A stretch of DNA of 64,000 bases from Bradyrhizobium sp. Rc3b (lineage in GTDB: Bacteria > Pseudomonadota > Alphaproteobacteria > Rhizobiales > Xanthobacteraceae), in assembly GCF_900114915.1 (NCBI RefSeq), contig NZ_FOUS01000003.1, positions 615,858-679,857 of the forward strand. The letters are read 5' to 3'. The notes beneath the pieces are model-generated. The model had not been told where the DNA came from, made no database searches, and saw only the letters and a program-made list of their open reading frames with translations. Position numbers and translations under genes: made by a program. This document shows, piece after piece, positions 18,944-27,577 of the stretch (position 1 is its first letter; each line of letters starts with the position of its first letter).

Positions 18944-19920
18944 CGCAGCCGCGGCTGCGCGTCTTTCCCGCGATTTCACGCAACCGCGACGCCGGAAAAT
19001 ATGTCGGCGAGCTGATGCGGGTGGCGCAGTTCGCCGACCGCAACGGATTCGAAGGCATATTGCTGTTCGAAGGCAACGACGTGTTCGTCGAGCCCTGGGC
19101 CATGGCCCAGCACGTCATGGCTGCGACGACGCGATCTTCGCCGCTGATCGCCGTCAATCCGGTCTACATGCACCCGTTCACGGCGGCGAAATTCGTCTCG
19201 TCCTTTGCCCAGCTTTACGGCCGCAAGGTCTATCTCAACATGATCACGGGGACCGCGGTCAGCGACTTGCAGGGGCTGGGCGACGACCAGTCGCATGCCG
19301 ACCGCTATATCAGGCTCGGCGAATTCGTGGGGCTGATGCGGCAGTTGCTGGCAAGCCCGCGGCCGGTGAATTTCGAGGGCCGCTTCTACCGTGCGCACCA
19401 TCTGCAGCTTCGCCCGCGCCTGCCGGCGGAGCTGATGCCCGAATTCCTGATCGCAGGCCAATCCGAGGCGGCCCAGCGCGTGGCGAAGGAGACCGGCTGC
19501 ATCAAGATGCAGATGCTGCCGCCGGATCTCGATCGCGGCCTCAGCGTATCAGGCATGAATTTCGGCATCTTCGCCCGCGAGGGGCGCGAGGAGGCGCGGC
19601 AGGCCGCGAAGCTACGTTTCCGCGACAACCCTGACGATCGCGAGCTTCTCGTGCTCACCATGGAGAACACCGATTCCGTGTGGAAGCGGCACCTCTATGC
19701 CGGCCAGAGCGGCGATCTCGGGGACAATGGCTACTGGCTGCTGCCGTTCCTGACCTTCCAGGCCGACTGCCCCTATCTCGTCGGCAGCTACCGGGAGATC
19801 GGCGCGAAGCTGAAGGACTTTGCGGCCAAGGGCCTGACCACTGTCATGCTCGACATGGTCGCCGACGAGGCCGAGATGCAGCACGTCTGCAAGGCGCTCG
19901 CGGCAAGCGGGATGTTTTGA
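18940..19920 (+). CDS. LLM-class flavin-dependent oxidoreductase
   Basis: This is a 326-residue luciferase-like (bacterial luciferase / SsuD superfamily) TIM-barrel protein. Recognisable segments are AQFADRNGFEGILLFEGND near the N-terminus, LNMITGTAVSDLQGLGDDQ, then HADRYIRLGEFVGLMRQLL and FEGRFYR. Family members use FMNH2 or F420 to oxidise small substrates such as sulfonates and aldehydes, and some tailor NRPS/PKS products. Because its start overlaps the PPTase stop, it belongs to the NRPS operon. A tailoring step on the peptide or its precursor is the natural inference. SsuD-like sulfonate monooxygenation is the alternative, but no ssu transporter genes are present. Confidence 0.88.
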   Translation: MTQPRLRVFPAISRNRDAGKYVGELMRVAQFADRNGFEGILLFEGNDVFVEPWAMAQHVMAATTRSSPLIAVNPVYMHPFTAAKFVSSFAQLYGRKVYLNMITGTAVSDLQGLGDDQSHADRYIRLGEFVGLMRQLLASPRPVNFEGRFYRAHHLQLRPRLPAELMPEFLIAGQSEAAQRVAKETGCIKMQMLPPDLDRGLSVSGMNFGIFAREGREEARQAAKLRFRDNPDDRELLVLTMENTDSVWKRHLYAGQSGDLGDNGYWLLPFLTFQADCPYLVGSYREIGAKLKDFAAKGLTTVMLDMVADEAEMQHVCKALAASGMF

Positions 19921-19943
19921 GGACGGATCCTGTGCCTCCACAT

Positions 19944-20030
19944 CGTCATTGCGAGGAGCCCTTGCGACGAAGCAATCCAGACTGGTGCCGCGGAAAGATT
20001 CTGGATTGTTTCGCTTCGCTGGCAATGACG
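19944..20030. repeat. Palindromic intergenic repeat (CGTCATTGC type)
   Basis: The element is bounded by CGTCATTGC (19944-19952) and its inverted copy GCAATGACG (20022-20030). Internal GAAGCAATCCAGA and TCTGGATTGTTTCGCTTCGC pair with each other. This matches a class of extragenic palindrome common in Bradyrhizobium and relatives. It sits between the convergent LLM oxidoreductase and deacetylase genes and could act as a bidirectional terminator. Confidence 0.75.
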
Positions 20031-20056
20031 GAGGATGGCGGTCTATTCGGCGAACC

Positions 20057-21082
20057 TCACCGCGCCTCTTCGAATCCGGCCAGCACCGAAGTCAGGTTCG
20101 CGCCCAGAATATCCGAGAGATAACCGCCCTCCTGCACGAACACGGTCGGCAGGCCCATCTTCGCGATGGCCTGGCCGATGCGCCGGAAGCCGGGCGTGGT
20201 GACGGCCAATCCCTTGAGCGGATCGTGCTCGGAGGCGTCCAGGCCGAGCGCGATAACGAGGGCACCGGGAGCAAAGGACTCGATCACCTTGCGCGCCACG
20301 TCCATCGCCTGGATGTAGCCGTCATCACCGGTGCCGATGGCGAGCGGAATGTTGAGATTGGTGCCGAGGCCGGGTCCCTCGCCGCGCTCGTGGGCATAGC
20401 CCCACACATAGGGATAGTAGGCGATGGGATCGGCGTGGATCGACACCGTGTAGACGTCGGGCCGGGCGTAGAAGATGCCTTGCGTGCCGTTGCCGTGATG
20501 GACGTCGACGTCGAGGATCACGACGCGCTCGTGCTTCTGCCGCAGATGCGCCGCGGCGATCGCGCTGTTGTTGAGGAAGCAGAAGCCGCCGGCCATGTCG
20601 CGATAGGCGTGATGGCCGGGCGGACGGCAGAGCGCATAGACAGCATCCTCGCCGTCCATCACCATCTGCGCGGCGGTGACCGCAACGTCGGTCGCGGCAC
20701 AGGCCGCAGCCCAGGTGCCCGGACCGATCGGCGCTGCGGTGTCGGCGGTGTGCCAGCCGAGCTTGCCGACGATGTGGGTCGGGTAGGTCGCAGCGTGGCG
20801 CACCGGATGGATGTTGCCGATCATTTCGGGGCCGGAATCGCCGAGCGCGGTCCAGGCGTCCCAGGCTTCGCTCAGGAACGACAGATATTCCGGACTGTGG
20901 ATGCGCGCGCGAGGCCCCTGCCCGAATGTGGTCGGCTCGACTAATTGATGCTTGCCGTCCTTCAATCCCTTCAGCAGGCGGTCGGCGCGCTCCGGCTGCT
21001 CGGTGGTGCGTTTGACGACGCCGCGAACCAGGAAGAATTGCGGATCGTGGCTGCGGTGCAGTTCAGTATGGACGGCTTTCAC
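20057..21082 (-). CDS. Histone deacetylase family protein (acetylpolyamine amidohydrolase-like)
   Basis: This 341-residue enzyme belongs to the arginase/deacetylase superfamily. The zinc and active-site motifs are present: CRPPGHHAYRD (catalytic His pair), ILDVDVHHGNGTQ (Zn-binding Asp and His) and the later Asp in GLDASEHDPL. Bacterial members usually remove acetyl groups from acetylpolyamines or similar amides in the cytoplasm. The start is a GTG with GGAG 8 nt upstream. A polyamine role would fit the amine genes further right (25,831-35,687), but the immediate neighbour is an SMP-30 gene in the same direction, 111 bp upstream. Confidence 0.88.
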   Translation of the reverse strand: MKAVHTELHRSHDPQFFLVRGVVKRTTEQPERADRLLKGLKDGKHQLVEPTTFGQGPRARIHSPEYLSFLSEAWDAWTALGDSGPEMIGNIHPVRHAATYPTHIVGKLGWHTADTAAPIGPGTWAAACAATDVAVTAAQMVMDGEDAVYALCRPPGHHAYRDMAGGFCFLNNSAIAAAHLRQKHERVVILDVDVHHGNGTQGIFYARPDVYTVSIHADPIAYYPYVWGYAHERGEGPGLGTNLNIPLAIGTGDDGYIQAMDVARKVIESFAPGALVIALGLDASEHDPLKGLAVTTPGFRRIGQAIAKMGLPTVFVQEGGYLSDILGANLTSVLAGFEEAR

Positions 21083-21193
21083 TCAAACACTCCGTGATCG
21101 CATGCTCACAGACGTCTTGATCGCTGCGGCAGCCAGATGCAAGCAAGAAGAATGCCGTCTCGCCCTGCGCCGGAAGCAGATCGCAACCGGCGC

Positions 21194-22135
21194 TCAGCAG
21201 CGTCCGCGCTGGAGGCAGTGCTCGCGACCCGGTTGATCGGTGCGGAAGGACTCGATAAAGCCACCCTGACGCTGGGTGACGAAGACGGTCTTGCCGTCGC
21301 TGCCACCGAAGGCGAGGTTGGTCGGCTCCTTGGCCTTCAGCGCGATCTCCCGCTCGACCGCGCCGTTCGGCTTCATCAGCGCAATCGTGCCCTTGAGAAT
21401 GCGCGCAACATAGAGCCGGCCGATGACGTCCGTGCGCAGCCCGTCGACGGTGTCGGGTTGAAACGCCTTGACGAGCTTTGCGCCGGTGAGCTCGTTGCCG
21501 TTGATCGCATAGGACCAGATCTGGCCGCTGCTGGATTCCCCGACATAGAGCGTCTTGCCGTCAGGGCTGAGATCGATGCCGTTGGTGGTGCCCATTGCAC
21601 GCGGCGCCGACATGATCTGCCCCTGCACCGTGCCGTCGGCGGCTTTCGCGATCCGCCAGATATGGCCTTCGCGGCCCTTCCAGTTCGGATCGCTCGCATA
21701 GATCGTGCCCTCACGTGCAATCGTAATGTCGTTGGGCTGGTTCATCTCGTCGGAGTGAAACCAGAGAGACGGCTCGGTCGCCCCCTTCGCAATCGCGAAG
21801 ATGTTGTGCTTCTTGTAATCGGCGATGAACATGGTGCCGCTGCGGTCGAAGCGAATGGCGTTGCCGACACTGCCATCGGGCAGCGCCGTGAACGGCTCCG
21901 ACGCGGTGGCGCCGGCTGGCAGCCGGCCGATGGTGCCGGGCTTGCCGAGATTGACCACGAACAAATTGCCGTCGAGGTCAGCCGCGGGTCCCTCGATACC
22001 GAAGGTATATTCGCCGGGAGGCGTCACCTGCGCGCTCTCGAACAGCTTGGTCTCTGCCTGGGCGGATGCCGTCGCAACGGCGAGTAGGACGCTACTGCAC
22101 AGGCACCAGAAACTCCTGCCGGATGTAATAGCCAT
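21194..22135 (-). CDS. SMP-30/gluconolactonase-like beta-propeller protein, secreted
   Basis: This is a periplasmic protein of about 313 residues. The signal peptide runs from MAITSGRSFWCLCSS through a Val/Leu/Ala core to ASAQA. Beta-propeller repeats typical of SMP-30/NHL lactonase-like proteins follow (GPAADLDGNLFVVN, GTMFIADYKKHNIF, NGIDLSPDGKTLYVGES, VDGLRTDVIGRLYVA). Family members hydrolyse sugar lactones. The start is uncertain: ATG 22135 gives the best signal peptide but overlaps the upstream dehydrogenase by 44 bp, and ATG 22156 is also in frame. The overlap with the PQQ/cytochrome gene suggests co-expression, perhaps a sugar dehydrogenase followed by hydrolysis of its lactone. Confidence 0.75.
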   Translation of the reverse strand: MAITSGRSFWCLCSSVLLAVATASAQAETKLFESAQVTPPGEYTFGIEGPAADLDGNLFVVNLGKPGTIGRLPAGATASEPFTALPDGSVGNAIRFDRSGTMFIADYKKHNIFAIAKGATEPSLWFHSDEMNQPNDITIAREGTIYASDPNWKGREGHIWRIAKAADGTVQGQIMSAPRAMGTTNGIDLSPDGKTLYVGESSSGQIWSYAINGNELTGAKLVKAFQPDTVDGLRTDVIGRLYVARILKGTIALMKPNGAVEREIALKAKEPTNLAFGGSDGKTVFVTQRQGGFIESFRTDQPGREHCLQRGRC

Positions 22136-24164
22136 CGCCGTCGGTGCACTCGCCATTCAAATAGGGATCGGCAGGCCGGAAGAATCGGCTGAAGCCGGGT
22201 TTGTCTACAGCGCTCCTTTGTGTCACGACAACGACCTTCGCAGCCGGTATTTCGCCGCATTCCTTGCTGGTTTTGCCAAAGAATTTGCGCTGCGGCGGGC
22301 CCGGCTTGATCCGCATCCGCGTGCCCGGAACCATTGTCGCGACGAGCAGATCCGCGGTGTCCAGCAGGCGTTTGTAGCCTGGCTCGGTCTTCGGCAGGCT
22401 CTCGCCGCCCGGCGGCATCAGCTTCTCCGCGCCGAGACCGCGCAGTCGCGTGCGTAGCTTGCCGGCATCGGGATCGCCGGGATAGATCCAACCGTCCTGC
22501 GACAGCATGAAGCGGAGCACCGCCGCGTCCTTCTCCGCCTCCGATTGGCCGCCCTTCAAACCGAAATCGGAATGGCAGCCGACGCAATGCTTCTCGACGA
22601 GGCCTTTGCGCAGTGTGGTCAGCCGGGCGCTGTTCTGCGCATCCCTGGCGACGAAGGCCGCGAGCTGATTGATCATCGTCTGGCTGCGCATGTCGCACGG
22701 CAGCGGCTGTGGCGGATCACCCGCGGCACGATCGATGCGGATCACCGTCCGGTTCTTGTCCTCGACCAGCCAGATCGCGCCGTCTTCCGCGACCGTCATG
22801 CCGACCGGCGCACCTTGCGGCCGCGCGCCGTTGACGCGGTGCCAGCCTGCGATCAGCTCGTCGAACGGCGAGGCGGCGACCTCGCCGGCGTCTGTCTGAA
22901 AGCTGCGCGCCGGATCGGCGGCGCAACTGACGTGGTAGCGCACCGGCGCCGGGGACGGCTTGGGGAAACCGCGATCGTCGACGTCGTAGACGAGGACACG
23001 GCTGCCGGTCGGACGATAGCCGTGGAGGCCGACCAGCAGCTTGCCCTCCAGCTCCGGAAATTTGCCACCGTGATAATAGAGCATCGCGAGCGGCGCGCCG
23101 TGCGGCGGCATCAGCGAGAGCGGCGGCTTGTAGAGCGCGTTGGCGGTGCAGAGCGATTTGTAGAGCCCACCTTGCAGCACGTTCCTGAATTCCGGGCTCG
23201 GCGTCGACAGATCGTAGCAATAGGGCCAGCCATAATGCCTGCCCTGCTCGATCGCGTTGATCTCCTCGTTCGGCTTGAAGATGTCGGGCAAGTCGCGGCT
23301 GTTCTCGCCCTGCAGGAAGGCGTAGCCGGCCTCGGGAAACTTCGGATGCAGCGCCAGCGCCATCGAGTTGCGCAAGCCCCGCGCATAGACGGTGTGCGGC
23401 GGATCGGCATCGCCAGGCTTCAGCGCCGGGAAGACGCCACCCGTGGGCGGCGTGAACAGCCAGATCGCTGCCATCGCGGAAGCGCCCTCGGCCGCCGCGC
23501 AAGGCTTTGTGATCGGCGCCGGCGTGATGCAGTCGTCGCTGTGCGAGCCGACATTGACGAATAGCCGCCCGTTCCTGTCGAAGACAAACTGCTTGAGCGG
23601 ATGCGCGCTCTCCTGGAGCCTCGTCCCGTCGGGCAGCGTGATCCGGCGGCCAGGCATATGACGGATGATGGTCTCGACCGTGCCGCGCGGATTGTCGGCG
23701 AGCGGGTCGAACCGGAAGATGGTCTCGGCGGTCGAGGCGTAGAGCTTTTTGTCCGGGCCGATGGTCAGGCCGAACGGATATTCGATTCCCGTCAGAAGCT
23801 CCCTGAACCGCTGGCCCTGGGCCGCGCGCGGATCGAGCAGCAACAGCCGTCCGTCGGTGTGGCCCCAGCCGCCCATGTCGGCCACCACGAGCAGCTCCCG
23901 GCCCGGCACCTGGACGATCGCGCGCGGGAATTTCAGGCCATCCTCTTCGCTGGCGACGAGGCCGGCGCAAAATCCGGCTTTCATGTCGATCTGGATCCTG
24001 GGAAAAGCGAGATCGCCATTGCCGCAGGTTTCCGCGCTGACCGCATAGCCGCTGCGGCGGAGCGGCTCCGATGACGCCGCCGAGATGAGCCCAAGCAGGA
24101 CCGCCAACATCCCCGCACATGCGCGCAGGCTTCGGCGTCCACGCCTGGATGTGAAGTAGCTCAC
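22092..24164 (-). CDS. PQQ-dependent sugar dehydrogenase-like protein with C-terminal cytochrome c
   Basis: This is a secreted protein of 690 residues. The main part is a soluble-glucose/sorbosone-dehydrogenase-type propeller (GIEYPFGLTIGPDKKLYAST, VNVGSHSDD, YARGLRNSMALALHP, HYGWPYCYD). A haem c motif, CVGCH, lies in EKHCVGCHSDFGLKGG, so electrons can leave through cytochrome c. I chose the GTG at 24164, with GGGGG 7 nt upstream; a short basic signal peptide follows (RRGRRSLRACAG, then AVLLGLISAAS). An upstream GTG/ATG at 24233/24230 is possible. The substrate is unknown; the SMP-30 gene overlapping its end suggests an aldose or other lactone-forming sugar. Confidence 0.82.
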   Translation of the reverse strand: MSYFTSRRGRRSLRACAGMLAVLLGLISAASSEPLRRSGYAVSAETCGNGDLAFPRIQIDMKAGFCAGLVASEEDGLKFPRAIVQVPGRELLVVADMGGWGHTDGRLLLLDPRAAQGQRFRELLTGIEYPFGLTIGPDKKLYASTAETIFRFDPLADNPRGTVETIIRHMPGRRITLPDGTRLQESAHPLKQFVFDRNGRLFVNVGSHSDDCITPAPITKPCAAAEGASAMAAIWLFTPPTGGVFPALKPGDADPPHTVYARGLRNSMALALHPKFPEAGYAFLQGENSRDLPDIFKPNEEINAIEQGRHYGWPYCYDLSTPSPEFRNVLQGGLYKSLCTANALYKPPLSLMPPHGAPLAMLYYHGGKFPELEGKLLVGLHGYRPTGSRVLVYDVDDRGFPKPSPAPVRYHVSCAADPARSFQTDAGEVAASPFDELIAGWHRVNGARPQGAPVGMTVAEDGAIWLVEDKNRTVIRIDRAAGDPPQPLPCDMRSQTMINQLAAFVARDAQNSARLTTLRKGLVEKHCVGCHSDFGLKGGQSEAEKDAAVLRFMLSQDGWIYPGDPDAGKLRTRLRGLGAEKLMPPGGESLPKTEPGYKRLLDTADLLVATMVPGTRMRIKPGPPQRKFFGKTSKECGEIPAAKVVVVTQRSAVDKPGFSRFFRPADPYLNGECTDGDGYYIRQEFLVPVQ

Positions 24165-24372
24165 GGCGGCCCCCAAGATTTCCCGCGAAACAGCTGTTTC
24201 ATGCCGTCCGAACGCCGTCCAGCCGAACATCACTCGCCTGTGATTAAACCTGTAACGACCTCTGAGCCGACCAATATCCGTAGATTCCCTTACCGGGCTC
24301 GACCCGAATGTTTCGCGAAGGCTTCGGGTGGTATCGATTTGCCATCCAAGTTACTCCCGCCAGGAGGCGCAT

Positions 24373-24606
24373 ATGGTCCAGGTCTATTTTCACTGCTCCA
24401 ACACCGAGGGCACGCTGATCGACCGCTACGGCGCCGCCGTCTCCAATCTCACGGAGGCGCGCGACCGTGCCTCCCAGATCATGAATTCGATGATCCAGAC
24501 GCCCGGCGCTGAAGACTGGCGCGATTGGGTGATCCATGTCAGCGGCTCCGACGGCGAGGATCTGTTCGATCTTCCCTTCACCGCCATGCTCGGCAAGCCG
24601 CATTGA
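24373..24606 (+). CDS. Small DUF6894 family protein
   Basis: This 77-residue protein (MVQVYFHCSNTEGTLIDRYG, then AAVSNLTEARDRASQIMNSM) has a strong AGGAGG site at 24362-24367. It matches the DUF6894 type, in which a short YFH segment and a later DW segment (EDWRDWVIHVSG, DGEDLFDLPF) recur. Paralogues are common in Bradyrhizobium and their function is unknown. It is followed 9 bp later by another small gene on the same strand. Confidence 0.82.
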   Translation: MVQVYFHCSNTEGTLIDRYGAAVSNLTEARDRASQIMNSMIQTPGAEDWRDWVIHVSGSDGEDLFDLPFTAMLGKPH

Positions 24607-24615
24607 GGTGATGTC

Positions 24616-24792
24616 ATGTTGCTCGCTTCACTGAGCCTGTTCCGCCAGCCCGTGAACTTCGTCGCCGCCAAATGGCAGACGCTGATCAGGGTCGCGGGCG
24701 ACCCCTACCGCCCGGAGCTGCACTACATGCGCGGGCCGGGCCCCAAATGGCGCGCCAAGTATCAGGCCAGCCGGCTGAACCGCTCGCTCTGA
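24616..24792 (+). CDS. Small hypothetical protein, 58 residues
   Basis: The ATG at 24616 follows the DUF6894 gene by 9 bp and has GAGGTG just upstream. The product (MLLASLSLFRQPVNFVAAKW ... YRPELHYMRGPGPKWRAKYQ ...) is basic and aromatic-rich, with no membrane segment or known motif. I do not recognise it. The close spacing and ribosome-binding site support a real two-gene unit, and nothing competes on the other strand. Confidence 0.5.
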   Translation: MLLASLSLFRQPVNFVAAKWQTLIRVAGDPYRPELHYMRGPGPKWRAKYQASRLNRSL

Positions 24793-24831
24793 GCGCTGAG
24801 GCCTCGCGGCTTCCAATCTCCGTCTCTCCTT

Positions 24832-24914
24832 CGTCATGGCCGGGCTTGTCCCGGCCATCTACGTTTTGGGGCGTGGGCCAAAGACGGATGCCCGAGGCAA
24901 GCCCTGGCATGACG
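24832..24914. repeat. Palindromic intergenic repeat (CGTCATGGCCGGG type)
   Basis: The outer arms are CGTCATG (24832-24838) and CATGACG (24908-24914). An inner perfect hairpin, ATGGCCGGG / CCCGGCCAT with a 5-nt loop, spans 24836-24858. It resembles dispersed palindromes found in Bradyrhizobium. It lies between convergent genes. Confidence 0.7.
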
Positions 24915-24936
24915 AGCAGGGCAAGCGTGCCCCACC

Positions 24937-25710
24937 TCACCTCCCCGTAAACTTCGCCTTGCGCTTCTCCACGAAGGCGTTGCGCCCCTCAAGGGCGTCG
25001 GCGCTCTTGCGGATCACCGCCTGGAGTTCGATCTCGCGGCGGAACTGCGCCTCGTAGGTCGCATGCTCGCTCTCCTCGACGAGCAGGCGCGTTGCCACCA
25101 AAGCGCGGGTCGGTCCCTCGGCGATGCGGCGCGCCAGACCCAGCGCCTCGTCCATCAGCTTTGCATCCTCGACGACCTGCCGCACCAGGCCGATCTCCTG
25201 GGCGCGTTCGGCCGTCAGCGGCTCGTTCAGCAGCATCAGCTCGAGGGCGCGCTGGCGGCCGATCAGCCGCGGCAACAGCCAGGTCGAGCCGAGATCCGGC
25301 ACCAGCGCGATGCGGCTGAACACCTGGATGAAGCTCGCCGACCGCGCCGCCACGATCATGTCGCCGGCCATCGCCAGGCTGAAGCCGCCGCCGGCCGCGA
25401 CGCCATTGACGGCGACGACGACGGGCACGCGGCATTCGCGCAGCGCCTTGAAGGCGGGCCAGTAGAACCTCATGACGCCGGCAGCAAGATCCTCACCCAG
25501 CGCTTCCGAGGCCTTCAAATTCTGTCCTGAGCAAAAGCCACGCCCCGCGCCGGTGAGGATCAGGGCTCGAATACCCTCGTCCTGCGACATCTCGCCGATG
25601 GCGGCGGCGAGCGCACCGAGCAGGTCCGGCGTCATCGCATTCAGGCTCGCCGGCTCGTCCAGCGTCAGGATTCCGACCGCGCCATCCCGCGCCTGTTTCA
25701 CACCAGCCAT
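24937..25710 (-). CDS. Enoyl-CoA hydratase/isomerase family protein
   Basis: This 257-residue crotonase-fold protein has the oxyanion-hole segments RALILTGAGRGFCSGQNL and VVAVNGVAAGGGFSLAMAGD, followed by SRIALVPDLGSTWLLPRLIG. It is closest to PaaG-type (epoxyphenylacetyl-CoA isomerase) or FadB-like hydratases acting on CoA thioesters. Substrate specificity cannot be read from the sequence, and no other paa gene is present. The ATG at 25710 has GGGAG about 8 nt upstream. The reading frame continues upstream without sense and was not used. It is divergent from the gamma-glutamyltransferase gene. Confidence 0.88.
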   Translation of the reverse strand: MAGVKQARDGAVGILTLDEPASLNAMTPDLLGALAAAIGEMSQDEGIRALILTGAGRGFCSGQNLKASEALGEDLAAGVMRFYWPAFKALRECRVPVVVAVNGVAAGGGFSLAMAGDMIVAARSASFIQVFSRIALVPDLGSTWLLPRLIGRQRALELMLLNEPLTAERAQEIGLVRQVVEDAKLMDEALGLARRIAEGPTRALVATRLLVEESEHATYEAQFRREIELQAVIRKSADALEGRNAFVEKRKAKFTGR

Positions 25711-25830
25711 GTCGCGTCTCCCTTTGGATTTTCTCGTTGGCGGCAATGTGCCATCCTTCGCAACATCAGCCAATGCTGAGCTTCCGCGCCAGCACAGCAA
25801 CGCCAGAACAACAGAGATCAAGACGACATC

Positions 25831-27420
25831 ATGCCTCATCAGTTCAGCCTCAACCAAACCATCCGCAAACCCGCCGTCAGCTCCAAGGGCGGCATCGTCG
25901 CCTCGCAATCGCGGCGGGCGGCCGAAGTGGGCGCGCAGGTGCTGGCGGCGGGCGGCGACTGCGTGGACGCGATCGTCGCAACCACCATGGCGCTGAATGT
26001 GGTGGAGCCCTGGAACAGCGGCATCGGCGGCGGCGGTGCAATGGTGCTCTACCGCGCCAAGGAAAATCGTTACGAGGTGATCGACTACGGCATGTGTGCG
26101 CCGCAGAGCCTGCGCGTTGCCGACTATCCGCTCAGCGGCGAAGGCGCTGCGTCCGATCTCTTCCCCTGGCCGCGGGTGAAGGACGATCGCAACATCCACG
26201 GCCCCGGCTCGATCGCCGTGCCCGGCGTCGTCGCCGGGATGGAAGAGGCGCACCGCCGCTACGCCAAAATGCCGTGGAAGGATCTGGTCGCGCCGGCAGC
26301 CAGGCTCGCCGGCGAAGGCCTGCTGGTCGATTGGTGGACCACGGTGACGATCTCGGGCTCGGCCGCCGATCTCAGGCGCTATCCCGCCAGCGTGGCGGCG
26401 TTCCTGAAGGATGGGCTGCCGCCGAGCGCGCCATGGGGCATCAAGGCCGAGACGCGACTGCCGCAGGACACGCTGAAAGCGACGCTGTCGCATCTCGCCG
26501 AGGCCGGACCGCGCGATTTCTACCAGGGCGATCTCGCCAGGAGCATCGCCTCCGACATCAAGGCCGATGGCGGTTCGCTGTCGGTCGAGGACCTCGCCGC
26601 CTTCCGCGCGCATCTGCGCGAGCCGCTGGCGATCCCGTATCGCGGCGGCAAGGTCTATGCGACGCCTGAGCTCACGGCCGGGCCCACCATGGCGCACGCG
26701 CTGCGTCTGTTGCAGCAGAGCTTGACGCCGGCAAGCGCGCCGGACGCGGCTGCCTATGTCGAATATGCGCTCGCTCTGCAGGCGGCCTTCCGCGAGCGGC
26801 TCAAGGACATGGGCGATGCCGACGGCAAACGCTCGCTCGGTGCCGAATATCTGGCTCCCGCCTGCACCACGCATTTCTCCGTGGTCGACCGCCACGGCAA
26901 CATCGCCGCGGTGACGCAGACGCTGCTCTCGTCGTTCGGCTCGAGATATGTGACGCCGCACACCGGCATCGCCATGAACAACGGCATCATGTGGTTCGAT
27001 CCGACGCCGGGCACCACCAATTCGCTCGCGCCCGGCAAGCGCTGCCTCTGCAACTACACGCCCGTCATCGCCGAGACTAAGGACGGCAAGCGGCTCGCGG
27101 TCGGCGCCTCCGGCGGCCGCCGCATCCTGCCCTCGGTGATGCAGCTCGTCTCCTTCGCAATGGATTTCGGCATGGGCCTCGATGCCGCCATCCACCAGCC
27201 GCGCATCGACGCCAGCGAGGGCGCGGTGGTGATCGGCGATGCTCGCTTGCCGGAGGACGTGCGCAAGACGCTGGGCTCGCGCTTCGACTATGAAGAGACC
27301 CGCGTGCAGACGCTGCCGCAAAAATTCGCCTGCCCGAGCGTGGTGATGCGCGAGGGCGACACGAATTTTGGTGCGGTCGAGATCTTCCAGCCCTGGGCCG
27401 ACGCGGTGGCGGAAGCCTGA
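25831..27420 (+). CDS. Gamma-glutamyltransferase family protein
   Basis: This is a 529-residue Ntn-hydrolase of the GGT family. Self-cleavage would occur before Thr346 in CTTHFSVVDRHGN, which becomes the nucleophile. Other family segments are GGDCVDAIVATTMALNVVEP, GIGGGGAMVLY, GPGSIAVPGVV, MNNGIMWFDP and GASGGRRILPSVMQLVSF. No signal peptide is visible, unlike periplasmic GgtA, so it may act in the cytoplasm (some members hydrolyse gamma-glutamyl compounds or act as acylases). It starts at an ATG in the divergent gap with the enoyl-CoA hydratase. It could process gamma-glutamyl amines made or taken up by the genes to its right. Confidence 0.88.
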   Translation: MPHQFSLNQTIRKPAVSSKGGIVASQSRRAAEVGAQVLAAGGDCVDAIVATTMALNVVEPWNSGIGGGGAMVLYRAKENRYEVIDYGMCAPQSLRVADYPLSGEGAASDLFPWPRVKDDRNIHGPGSIAVPGVVAGMEEAHRRYAKMPWKDLVAPAARLAGEGLLVDWWTTVTISGSAADLRRYPASVAAFLKDGLPPSAPWGIKAETRLPQDTLKATLSHLAEAGPRDFYQGDLARSIASDIKADGGSLSVEDLAAFRAHLREPLAIPYRGGKVYATPELTAGPTMAHALRLLQQSLTPASAPDAAAYVEYALALQAAFRERLKDMGDADGKRSLGAEYLAPACTTHFSVVDRHGNIAAVTQTLLSSFGSRYVTPHTGIAMNNGIMWFDPTPGTTNSLAPGKRCLCNYTPVIAETKDGKRLAVGASGGRRILPSVMQLVSFAMDFGMGLDAAIHQPRIDASEGAVVIGDARLPEDVRKTLGSRFDYEETRVQTLPQKFACPSVVMREGDTNFGAVEIFQPWADAVAEA

Positions 27421-27513
27421 GCGCATCGATCAATGCGGGATTGTGCCAGCGCGCGTTGAGTTCTCGCGCGATTACGCATCTGCGCGAGCGTCACGACTCC
27501 TCCACATTCGCAG

Positions 27514-27538
27514 GGAACTTACCTACCGGCCGTTCGTT
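27514..27538 (+). promoter_or_regulatory. Candidate EcfG (general stress) sigma promoter
   Basis: GGAAC at 27514-27518 and CGTT at 27535-27538 are separated by 16 bp, matching the alphaproteobacterial EcfG consensus GGAAC-N16/17-CGTT. The small secreted-protein gene starts 40 bp further on, at 27578, a normal 5' leader length. Confidence 0.65.
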
Positions 27539-27577
27539 GATTGAACGGACAAGTGCGCTCGCCCCAGTGGAGGACAT

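Noticed and set aside
24937..27426. 829-codon minus-strand frame covering the enoyl-CoA hydratase and the gamma-glutamyltransferase region
   Set aside because: Only the last 257 codons are the real hydratase; the rest is antisense to the GGT gene.
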